Assembly: GCA_934481375.1 (NCBI GenBank)
Contig: CAKSPN010000123.1
Span: 1-5,668, forward strand
Direction: 5' to 3'
DNA: 5,668 nt
Source: an uncultured Clostridia bacterium
Lineage (GTDB): Bacteria > Bacillota > Clostridia > UBA1381
The notes below the pieces were generated by a model. That model was not told where the DNA came from. It made no database searches and saw nothing but the letters and a program-made list of their open reading frames with translations. Below, in pieces: positions 1 to 5,668 of this stretch. The position numbers were made by a program, and so were the translations under genes. Numbering within the stretch: the stretch's first letter is position 1; each line of letters opens with the position of its first letter.

Positions 1-254
1 GCTTTGGGCAAACGGAAAATGTTGTTAAATCGCAAAACAAAGTCAATAACGCTGTTTTCGTTGAAAAGCTCCATAACCGTATTGAAAATTTCACGGTTTT
101 GGGCATAGTAAAAATCCTCCGCAGAAATTATCTCCGCCGCCTCAGCAACGCTCTGCGAATCTGTAATAATACTGCCTATTACCGCCTGTTCGGCTTCTCT
201 GCTGGCAGGCAGAGCTCTGCCCGAAAAATCTATCGGCATTTCCGTTTCAGCCAT
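1..254 (-). CDS. dnaB: Replicative DNA helicase DnaB, N-terminal fragment (runs off left edge)
   Basis: Eighty-four codons are visible from an ATG at 254. Residues about 15-73 match the N-terminal helical domain of DnaB: L-P-A-S-R-E-A-E-Q-A-V-I-G-S-I-I at 15-30, then E-D-F-Y at 46-49 and N-R-E-I-F at 53-57, followed by V-I-D-F-V at 69-73. In DnaB this domain builds the hexamer collar and contacts primase; the RecA-like motor domain lies outside the window. The start is set by AAAGGA at 265-270, ten bases upstream. The gene follows rplI by 20 bp, a common Firmicutes order that supports the call. The last 11 or so codons (1-35) no longer look like DnaB although the frame stays open. The identity is known only from the N-terminal domain, so a DnaB paralogue cannot be formally excluded. 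Confidence 0.85.
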   Translation of the reverse strand, partial: MAETEMPIDFSGRALPASREAEQAVIGSIITDSQSVAEAAEIISAEDFYYAQNREIFNTVMELFNENSVIDFVLRFNNIFRLPK

Positions 255-274
255 AGCCGCATTATCCTTTCCCG

Positions 275-721
275 TTACATTTCCTGTACGTTTACCTTTA
301 CCTTACCTACTATTCCCGTATACACCTTTACCTCAACCTCGGTAACGCCGAGAGTTTTTATACCGTCGGGAAGAATGAACTTCTTTTTGTCAATCTTAAT
401 ATGATGCTGCTTTGTAAGCTCCTCGCTTACCTCTTTTGAAGTAACCGAACCGAAAAGCTTTCCGTTTTCTCCGGCTTTCGCCTTGATTACGACCTCAATA
501 TTCTTCATCTTTTCAACGATAGCCTTAGCCTCGTCCGTTTCGGTCTTTATTTTGTATTCAAGGGACTCCTTCTTGCCTTTTAAGACATTGAGATTATCGT
601 TTGTAGCCTCTTTTGCAAGTCCTCTCGGAAGAAGATAGTTTCTTGCATAGCCGTCCGACACCTTGATAAGCTGTCCCTTTTTTCCCTGTCCTTTTACGTC
701 CTGATTTAAAATTACCTGCAT
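275..721 (-). CDS. rplI: 50S ribosomal protein L9
   Basis: The product is 148 residues, the usual length for bacterial L9. L9 binds 23S rRNA near the base of the L1 stalk and helps keep the reading frame. The N-terminal RNA-binding domain (1 to about 50) carries the family signature: G13, G16, V21, the run D23-G-Y-A-R-N-Y-L-L-P-R-G34, then A36. A Lys/Glu-rich connecting helix follows (about 41-75). The C-terminal domain (about 80-148) contains G-K-L-F-G-S-V-T and a late I-K-T-L-G-V segment. The ATG at 721 is chosen because the protein begins M-Q-V-I-L as L9 proteins do, and AAAGGA (732-737) sits ten bases upstream, overlapping the gdpP stop codon by one base. It ends with TAA, 20 bp before dnaB. 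Nothing looks broken. Confidence 0.98.
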   Translation of the reverse strand: MQVILNQDVKGQGKKGQLIKVSDGYARNYLLPRGLAKEATNDNLNVLKGKKESLEYKIKTETDEAKAIVEKMKNIEVVIKAKAGENGKLFGSVTSKEVSEELTKQHHIKIDKKKFILPDGIKTLGVTEVEVKVYTGIVGKVKVNVQEM

Positions 722-736
722 TTTATTTCATTCCTT

Positions 737-2749
737 TCACGGAGTATTTTGTTTTATATATTCCTTAACAACCGTTTTTACATCATTTATGACTTCATCA
801 ACCGTTCTGTTCTTTATCTGCGTTCCGGCAACCGTCATATGTCCGCCGCCGCCAAGCGCCTCCATAATAAGCTGAACGTTTATATCGCCCAAAGAACGTG
901 CGCACACTCCGACGCCGTTCTCCTGCGGATATACCACAAATGACGCACGTATGCTGTTTATATTGAGCATTTCGTCAGCCGCCTGAGATGCGACCACACG
1001 TATGTTGTCAAACCGTTCATAGCTTTTTGCAACCGCAATGTTCGGCACTATTTCAACCGCTGTTTTTACAATGTCAACCTTATGGTCATAGTCCTCTTTG
1101 TTGACATTAAACCGCTTTTTGACCTCAACGGTGTTAAGTCCCAATCGTTTCAGATATGACGCCGCACCGAATGTTCTTACACCCGTTTTTAATATAAAAT
1201 TCTTTGTATCCATAAGAATACCCATATAAAGGCACTCCGCCTCGGTAACTGTAAGCGCACCGCCGAGATCCATATATTCCAAAAGTTCCGTAGCCATTTC
1301 GCAAGTGGACGATGCATACGGCTCATGGTATATAAGAGAACACGGATTTATAAATTCGGTTGAACGTCTGTGGTGGTCTATAAGCACCACCTTCGAGATA
1401 TGACCGAGCAATTCCGGAGCCGGCAGCATGGACGGTTTGTGTGTATCAAGCACCACAAGCAGCGTATTCTCGGTGATTTCCTCTATTATGCTCTCACCGC
1501 TTACAAACATATCCTTATATTCGGGAACATTGCGTAAATCCTCATACAAGCCTCTGATTGCCGGGGAGTTATTATCATAAATTATATACGGGCGTTTGCC
1601 GAGCGTGCGCACCGCTCTTTGCAGACCCATAGCCGCACCGAAACAATCATAATCCGCACCGCTGTGTCCCATAAATATAACCTTGTCGGAATTTTTGATA
1701 AAATCCTTGAACGCACCGGCAACAACACGTGTCTTAACACGTGTACTTTTTTCATATTCCTTTGATTTTCCGCCGTAAAACTTGTACTGTGTATCGTCCT
1801 TAATGCAAACCTGGTCGCCGCCTCTGCCGAGCGTCATCTCAAGCGCACTGCGTGCATTTGATTCGTTTTCCTTTATATTTCCGCCGATACCTATACCTAT
1901 GCTTATGGATACGGGTATTTTTATATTTTCGCTTATTTCTCTTACCTTATCGAGAATATTAAACTTATTCTCAATATATTTAGCGAGGTGTTTATGCTCA
2001 AAGAACATAAAATATCTGTCACGCTCCGTCTTTTTAACGATAGCCTCGCCTTCGCCCGCCCATACGTTTATCAGGTTTCGTATCTGCGAAACTATCTGCT
2101 GCTGATCGCTGTCATTAACACGCTGTAAAACCTCGTCATAGTTATCTATTGTTATAATCGCAACGGCTGTTTTTTCGTCCTCATACAGCGCTTTTAACTG
2201 CTTTTCCTCGGTATTATCGATAAAATACAGATATGTCAGGTACTTATCGTCCTCGTCAGCCGCTGTGTCCTTATCGCGCACCATACTTCCGACAACGGTA
2301 AATTCCTTGCCGTTTAATGTAATTTCCTTATGAATGTCCGCCGCTGTTTTTAAAATCTCGCCCCATTTAATTCCGCTCACAACGGTTTCGAGCTGACTGC
2401 CGAACATATCGGCATCATCAAACAGAGCCGCAAATTTTTCATTGTACCATTTTACCGTACCGTCAACATTAACCACCGTCATAGGGAGCGGAAGTCTGCC
2501 CAGAACGTTTGACGTTATCGTTCCGCTTTCCTCCGATACCGTTTTCAGATAGCTTTTTATCTTTTCCTTTCGGCTGTGAGCCGTAACAAGGTATGCAAAC
2601 AAAACCGCCGTACCGGCAGCCGCTTCAGCCGCCCCCGTCAGGGTATTGTTCCAAAATACGGTTATCGCTCCTCCGATAATAAGCAAAACCGCAGACAGAA
2701 CCGCAAATCCCGAAAATGTATTTGCCGTCCGACCATATCGTTTTTTCAT
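737..2749 (-). CDS. gdpP: GdpP-type cyclic di-AMP phosphodiesterase (PAS, degenerate GGDEF, DHH/DHHA1)
   Basis: This 670-residue membrane protein has the full GdpP (YybT) layout. Two hydrophobic segments (about 12-33 and 39-57) anchor it. A PAS-like domain follows (about 84-185, with W-Y-N-E-K-F at 101-106), then a degenerate GGDEF domain (about 193-318), where R-D-R-Y-F stands in the active-site loop region and G-R-G-G-D-Q-V (308-314) closes the domain. The DHH domain (from about 355) keeps H362/D366/D368, D435, D458-H459-H460 and D514, the expected metal ligands. DHHA1 ends with G-G-G-G-H at 633-637. In the family, DHH/DHHA1 hydrolyses c-di-AMP to pApA and the PAS domain can bind heme; cytoplasmic catalysis is inferred. 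The ATG at 2749 is preferred over an in-frame GTG at 2767 because GGAGG (2754-2758) precedes only the ATG, with a short 4-base spacing. It is third from the end of the unit, 15 bp before rplI. Confidence 0.95.
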   Translation of the reverse strand: MKKRYGRTANTFSGFAVLSAVLLIIGGAITVFWNNTLTGAAEAAAGTAVLFAYLVTAHSRKEKIKSYLKTVSEESGTITSNVLGRLPLPMTVVNVDGTVKWYNEKFAALFDDADMFGSQLETVVSGIKWGEILKTAADIHKEITLNGKEFTVVGSMVRDKDTAADEDDKYLTYLYFIDNTEEKQLKALYEDEKTAVAIITIDNYDEVLQRVNDSDQQQIVSQIRNLINVWAGEGEAIVKKTERDRYFMFFEHKHLAKYIENKFNILDKVREISENIKIPVSISIGIGIGGNIKENESNARSALEMTLGRGGDQVCIKDDTQYKFYGGKSKEYEKSTRVKTRVVAGAFKDFIKNSDKVIFMGHSGADYDCFGAAMGLQRAVRTLGKRPYIIYDNNSPAIRGLYEDLRNVPEYKDMFVSGESIIEEITENTLLVVLDTHKPSMLPAPELLGHISKVVLIDHHRRSTEFINPCSLIYHEPYASSTCEMATELLEYMDLGGALTVTEAECLYMGILMDTKNFILKTGVRTFGAASYLKRLGLNTVEVKKRFNVNKEDYDHKVDIVKTAVEIVPNIAVAKSYERFDNIRVVASQAADEMLNINSIRASFVVYPQENGVGVCARSLGDINVQLIMEALGGGGHMTVAGTQIKNRTVDEVINDVKTVVKEYIKQNTP
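1725..1744. repeat. Paired palindromic octamers ACACGTGT inside gdpP
   Basis: The self-complementary octamer ACACGTGT occurs at 1725-1732 and again at 1737-1744, separated by CTTA. Because each copy is a palindrome, the pair is both a direct and an inverted repeat and could fold into a perfect 8-bp stem with a 4-base loop. It encodes the repeated T-R-V of residues 336-342, in the linker between the GGDEF-like and DHH domains. No T-run follows on either strand, so it is not a terminator. Confidence 0.6.
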
Positions 2750-2779
2750 AATTCCTCCACACCGCACCTGCGGAAAACA

Positions 2780-3082
2780 CTAACGTTTTTCTACATACTT
2801 TCTAAGCTCCGACATATCCGAAAACTCCTCTTCAAGCTCATGCCCGTTTTCCTCGGCAAAAGCCATAAGCTCCGTAATCTTCTTGTCAATACTTCCGTAG
2901 CTTATCCCCAAGCGTCTTGCAAGGATATATTCCAGAGAAATCGCCGTTGCAATTTTACTCTGCGCACTCTCGTATGTATCCTCGTCGTCATAGTTCGCCA
3001 GAACATTGTACAGTTCTGCAATTTCCGTCAGTATTCCGCTTTTAATTGTGTCGATTGCCTGTAGATTTAATGAGATATTCAT
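2780..3082 (-). CDS. MazG-like family protein (function unknown)
   Basis: The product is a small, acidic, mostly helical protein of exactly 100 residues. It resembles the short clostridial MazG-like family (as I recall, Pfam PF12643), chiefly through L50-E-Y-I-L-A-R-R-L-G-I60 followed by S-I-D-K-K-I (64-69). True MazG enzymes are NTP pyrophosphohydrolases that hold magnesium with an ExxE and a later ExxD motif. Here E20 and E23 could be the first pair, but the second helix reads A-T-A-I-S-L-E-Y and shows no ExxD, so activity is doubtful. The ATG at 3082 is chosen because GGAGG (3091-3095) lies 8 bases upstream. It is the first gene after the promoter at 3139-3167 and ends in TAG 30 bp before gdpP. 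Its role is unknown; a regulatory or nucleotide-sensing role beside gdpP is only a guess. Confidence 0.8.
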   Translation of the reverse strand: MNISLNLQAIDTIKSGILTEIAELYNVLANYDDEDTYESAQSKIATAISLEYILARRLGISYGSIDKKITELMAFAEENGHELEEEFSDMSELRKYVEKR

Positions 3083-3090
3083 AGTATTGT

Positions 3091-3095
3091 CCTCC
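3091..3095 (-). promoter_or_regulatory. Ribosome binding site deciding the MazG-like start
   Basis: GGAGG on the minus strand, 8 bases before the ATG at 3082. It overlaps an alternative in-frame ATG at 3097 and therefore argues against that start. Confidence 0.9.
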
Positions 3096-3138
3096 ATAAT
3101 AAGTTTGCCCCAATTTATGCATACCCCACTGATTATAT

Positions 3139-3167
3139 ATTCTACCACAAAACACCGAAATAGTCAA
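3139..3167 (-). promoter_or_regulatory. Sigma-A type promoter for the MazG-like/gdpP/rplI/dnaB unit
   Basis: On the minus strand a -35 box TTGACT (3162-3167) and a -10 box TAGAAT (3139-3144) are separated by exactly 17 bases. A TG one base before the -10 (an extended -10) adds strength. The predicted transcription start is near 3132, giving a leader of about 50 bases before the ATG at 3082. No riboswitch-like fold was seen in that leader. The promoter lies between the leu terminator and the MazG-like gene, so it probably drives the whole downstream unit. Confidence 0.9.
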
Positions 3168-3205
3168 TACAAAGAAAACGGCGGCGGAGCTGTTTTGTCC
3201 GCCGC
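3168..3205 (-). terminator. Intrinsic terminator of the leu operon
   Basis: On the minus strand, starting 8 bases after the leuB stop codon, GCGGCGGA (3198-3205) pairs perfectly with TCCGCCGC (3181-3188) around a 9-base loop. The stem is followed by a T-rich tail, CGTTTTCTTTG. This is a classic Rho-independent terminator reading in the leu direction. The other strand has no T-run after the stem, so it is probably not bidirectional. The tail abuts the -35 box of the next promoter. Confidence 0.9.
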
Positions 3206-3213
3206 ATAAAAAT

Positions 3214-4275
3214 TTACAGATTTTCCGCAACCAGCCGTGCCATTTCCTTACAGCCGACCTTTTTCATACCCTCGGACATAATATCCGAAGTTCTGTAGCC
3301 CATATCGAGAACCTTATCGACAGATGCGTTTATCGCCTTTGCCTCCTCGGTAAGTCCGAACGACATTTCAAGCATCATTGCGGCGCTTACTATGGTCGCT
3401 ATCGGGTTTGCAATATCCATACCTGCAATATCGGGCGCACTGCCGTGGATAGGCTCATACATACCGCACTTTGTTGCGCCGAGCGACGCCGACGGCAGCA
3501 TACCTATAGAGCCTGCAATTGCAGACGAAAGGTCAGATAAAATATCGCCGAATATGTTTGACGTAACGATTACGTCAAACTGCGACGGATTTATCGCAAG
3601 CTGCATAGCCGCATTATCAACATACATATGCGAAAGCTCAACCTCAGGGTAATCCTTTGCCATTTCGGTTATGGTCTTTCTCCAGAGTCTTGACGATTCA
3701 AGCACATTCGCCTTGTCAACCGAAACAACACGTTTATTTCTTAACATAGCCGTTTCAAAAGCAATTTTACCTATTCTTTTTACTTCCTCAACGCTGTACT
3801 TTTCCTCATCGCTCGCCCATGAGCCGTCTTCTGCCTTTTCACGCTTTCCGAAATAAATTCCGCCCGTAAGCTCACGCACAACCATTACGTTAAGTCCGTT
3901 TGAAAGCTTTTCGTCCTTTAACGGCGATGCCTCTTTAAGCTGAGGTTTCAATATTGACGGGCGCAGATTGGAATAAAGTCCCAGCGCCTTTCTTATTCCC
4001 AGAAGACCTGCCTCGGGGCGCCTGGGGCAATTATCCCATTTGGGACCGCCTACAGCTCCCAAAAGCACGCTGTCGCTTTTTTGGCATATATCTATCGTTT
4101 CCTGCGGTAACGGCTCGCCGAATTTATCTATGGCACAACCTCCCATATACACGTCGTTATAGTTGAATTTGTGTCCGTATTTTTTTGAAACGGCGTCCAA
4201 TACGGTTTCTGCTCCCTCTACTATCTCGGGGCCTATTCCGTCGCCTTTTATAACCGCAATGTTAAATTCGCTCAT
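3214..4275 (-). CDS. leuB: 3-isopropylmalate dehydrogenase
   Basis: LeuB oxidises and decarboxylates 3-isopropylmalate with NAD+ to give 2-oxoisocaproate, the direct precursor of leucine. The 353 residues are a normal family length. Visible landmarks are the N-terminal G-D-G-I-G-P-E (11-17), the substrate-specificity segment E88-A-G-L-L-G-I-R95 with R105 and R134, catalytic Y141 and K188, and metal-binding D220, D244 and D248 within N-I-F-G-D-I-L-S-D. The nucleotide-binding loop is E274-P-I-H-G-S-A-P-D-I-A-G285. The leucine-type E-A-G-L-L segment separates it from isocitrate dehydrogenase. The ATG at 4275 overlaps the leuD stop by one base (TAATG), with GGGAGG (4285-4290) inside the end of leuD, nine bases upstream, suggesting translational coupling. 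It is the last gene before the terminator. Confidence 0.98.
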   Translation of the reverse strand: MSEFNIAVIKGDGIGPEIVEGAETVLDAVSKKYGHKFNYNDVYMGGCAIDKFGEPLPQETIDICQKSDSVLLGAVGGPKWDNCPRRPEAGLLGIRKALGLYSNLRPSILKPQLKEASPLKDEKLSNGLNVMVVRELTGGIYFGKREKAEDGSWASDEEKYSVEEVKRIGKIAFETAMLRNKRVVSVDKANVLESSRLWRKTITEMAKDYPEVELSHMYVDNAAMQLAINPSQFDVIVTSNIFGDILSDLSSAIAGSIGMLPSASLGATKCGMYEPIHGSAPDIAGMDIANPIATIVSAAMMLEMSFGLTEEAKAINASVDKVLDMGYRTSDIMSEGMKKVGCKEMARLVAENL

Positions 4276-4766
4276 TATATATTGCCTCCCTTAATGTACT
4301 TTACAAGTCCTCCGGCATTTATAAGCTCCTGCATAAACTCGGGAAATGCCGCCGCCTGATATGTCTTATTCTTTGTTTTGTTTGTTATAACGCCCGTATC
4401 AAAGTCTACTTCCACGTCATCGCCGCAGTCAATATCCTTTGACGCCTCGGGACATTCAAGAATAGGAAGTCCGATATTTATTGAGTTTCTGAAAAATATT
4501 CTTGCAAAGCTTTCCGCAATAACGCACGAAATACCGCTTGCCTTTATTGCAATGGGCGCATGTTCTCTTGAAGAACCGCAGCCGAAGTTTGCTCCGCCTA
4601 CCATTATATCTCCGTCTTTTATCTTCTTTGCAAAATCCTTGTCTATATCCTCCATACAGTGCTTTGCCAGCTCCTCGGGGAGAGATGTGTTAAGGTATCT
4701 TGCCGGAATTATAACGTCCGTATCTATATTATCTCCGTATTTTATAACTTTTCCCGCTGCTTTCAT
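4275..4766 (-). CDS. leuD: 3-isopropylmalate dehydratase small subunit
   Basis: LeuD is the small (swivel-domain) subunit that pairs with LeuC to isomerise 2-isopropylmalate to 3-isopropylmalate. At 163 residues it is the short form found in clostridia and archaea, not the roughly 200-residue proteobacterial form. Motifs seen are G11-D-N-I-D-T-D-V-I-I-P21, the substrate loop R23-Y-L-N-T27, G-A-N-F-G-C-G-S-S-R-E-H-A-P (58-71) and A-R-I-F-F-R-N-S-I-N-I-G-L-P (88-101). The ATG at 4766 follows leuC by 15 bp. The upstream GGTGG is a weak ribosome binding site, so coupling to leuC translation is plausible (inference). This short form is shared with homoaconitase small subunits; leuB directly downstream favours the leucine role. 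Confidence 0.96.
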   Translation of the reverse strand: MKAAGKVIKYGDNIDTDVIIPARYLNTSLPEELAKHCMEDIDKDFAKKIKDGDIMVGGANFGCGSSREHAPIAIKASGISCVIAESFARIFFRNSINIGLPILECPEASKDIDCGDDVEVDFDTGVITNKTKNKTYQAAAFPEFMQELINAGGLVKYIKGGNI

Positions 4767-4781
4767 TTCAATCCACCGTCC

Positions 4782-5668
4782 TTACATAATTTCTTCCGGC
4801 GCCGTGATTTTTCCCGTCACTGCGCTTGCCGCCGCAACCTCGGGGCTTGCGAGATATACTTCGCTTTCAACGTGTCCCATACGTCCGACAAAGTTTCTGT
4901 TTGTCGTTGACACACATCTTTCGCCCTCCGCAAGTATTCCCATATGACCGCCCAGACACGGACCGCATGTAGGCGCTGAAATTACACAGCCTGCCTCAAC
5001 AAGAGTCTGCAAAGTGCCGTCCTTTAAAGCGTCAAGATAAATTTTCTGCGTTGCCGGGAAGATTATCGCACGTATGCCTTTTTTAACGTGCTTTCCTTTT
5101 AAAATCGCCGCCGCATGCTGTAAATCGGAAAGTCTGCCGTTTGTACATGAGCCGATAACAACCTGATCGATTGCAACATCGCCCCAGTTTTCGGGCGTTC
5201 TTGCGTTTTCGGGAAGATGCGGAAATGCTACCGTATGCGGTACCTCCGCAAGGTCAATGTCTATTACACGTGCGTATTCTGCGTCCTCGTCCGCCGAAAA
5301 TGCCGTATATTCCCTGTCGGAATGTTCTTTCATATACTCGATTGTTTTTTCGTCAACCTCAAATATTCCGTTTTTCGCACCTGCTTCAATCGCCATATTG
5401 GCAACCGTAAAGCGGTCGTCCATAGACATTGCGTGTACGCCCTCGCCCGTAAATTCCATACTCTTGTAAAGCGCTCCGTCAACGCCTATTTTGCCTATTA
5501 TGTAAAGTATAAGGTCTTTTCCGCTTACGTATTTTCTGAATTTTCCTTTAAGATTAAACTTTATCGCCTCGGGTACTTTAAACCATGCTTTTCCGGTTGC
5601 CATACCGGCAGCCATATCCGTTGAGCCTACACCCGTCGAAAATGCGCCGAGCGCACCGTATGTACAGG
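4782..5668 (-). CDS. leuC: 3-isopropylmalate dehydratase large subunit, 5' end outside the window
   Basis: The frame is open to the right edge; the first full codon is at 5664-5666 and about 295 residues are present. By comparison with the roughly 420-residue family, about 125 N-terminal residues are missing because of the window edge, not because of damage. The visible part opens with C-T-Y-G-A-L-G-A-F-S-T-G-V-G-S-T-D-M, then W-F-K-V-P-E, both typical of LeuC of the HacA-like short type. The cysteines that hold the [4Fe-4S] cluster are recognisable in V-I-G-S-C-T-N-G-R-L (around 5150) and A-P-T-C-G-P-C-L-G-G-H (around 4960). With LeuD it forms the aconitase-like isomerase of leucine biosynthesis. 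An internal ATG at 5615 falls within this conserved segment and is not the start. It ends in TAA, 15 bp before leuD. Confidence 0.97.
   Translation of the reverse strand, partial: CTYGALGAFSTGVGSTDMAAGMATGKAWFKVPEAIKFNLKGKFRKYVSGKDLILYIIGKIGVDGALYKSMEFTGEGVHAMSMDDRFTVANMAIEAGAKNGIFEVDEKTIEYMKEHSDREYTAFSADEDAEYARVIDIDLAEVPHTVAFPHLPENARTPENWGDVAIDQVVIGSCTNGRLSDLQHAAAILKGKHVKKGIRAIIFPATQKIYLDALKDGTLQTLVEAGCVISAPTCGPCLGGHMGILAEGERCVSTTNRNFVGRMGHVESEVYLASPEVAAASAVTGKITAPEEIM

Noticed and set aside
2750..2767. GTG at 2767 as the gdpP start
   Set aside because: There is no ribosome binding site before it, and the strong GGAGG lies within those extra codons, pointing to the ATG at 2749.
3083..3132. 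Possible riboswitch or attenuator in the leader of the gdpP unit
   Set aside because: The leader is only about 50 bases and shows no stable stem or known riboswitch core. Any T-box or leader of the leu operon would lie beyond the right edge.
3132..3137. Perfect TATAAT as an alternative -10 box
   Set aside because: It is 24 bases from TTGACT, and no acceptable -35 box lies 16-18 bases upstream of it; TAGAAT at 3139-3144 has ideal spacing.
3083..3148. Upstream in-frame starts for the MazG-like gene (GTG at 3148, ATG at 3097)
   Set aside because: The GTG lies upstream of the -10 box and would not be in the transcript. The ATG overlaps the GGAGG that serves the ATG at 3082.
4378..4947. A 189-codon open frame on the plus strand across leuD and the end of leuC, and similar plus-strand frames elsewhere (for example 5217-5624, 2576-3064, 1782-2105)
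   Set aside because: All lie opposite well-identified genes, have no convincing ribosome binding site or family resemblance, and have low-complexity Ser/Ile/Phe or Arg/Cys-rich compositions typical of antisense frames.
1..5668. A novel defence, mobile or biosynthetic system
   Set aside because: Every long reading frame on the coding strand is assigned to leucine biosynthesis or a conserved housekeeping unit. No transposase, integrase, repeat array, tRNA, att-like repeat or compositional island was seen.

Overview
This window is ordinary core-genome sequence from a bacterium of the phylum Bacillota, most likely class Clostridia. That placement rests on gene order (a MazG-like gene, then gdpP, rplI and dnaB), on the protein sequences, on strong GGAGG-type ribosome binding sites and on a mid-range base composition. 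The genus cannot be named from what is visible. All seven genes read on the minus strand, so transcription runs from high to low coordinates, and coding density is very high.

Region A (5668 down to 3214) is the end of a leucine biosynthesis operon: leuC (5' end outside the window), leuD and leuB. leuC and leuD form the two-subunit isopropylmalate isomerase and leuB the following dehydrogenase. leuD and leuB overlap by one base. Nine bases after leuB lies a GC-rich hairpin with a T-rich tail, a good intrinsic terminator (about 3171-3205).

Region B (3168 down to 1) is a second transcription unit. A near-consensus sigma-A promoter (TTGACT, 17 bp, TAGAAT) sits directly after the terminator tail. 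It drives a 100-residue MazG-like protein, a GdpP-type membrane phosphodiesterase for cyclic di-AMP, ribosomal protein L9 and the start of the replicative helicase DnaB, which runs off the left edge. Gaps inside this unit are 15-30 bp, each holding a ribosome binding site, with no internal terminator seen. The arrangement joins a second-messenger hydrolase to ribosome and replication genes, a known association in Firmicutes.

I found no mobile element, CRISPR array, RNA gene or new multi-gene system. The points most worth a second look are the MazG-like protein, which appears to lack part of the metal-binding set, and the outer 35 bases of the left edge, where the reading frame stays open but stops resembling DnaB.
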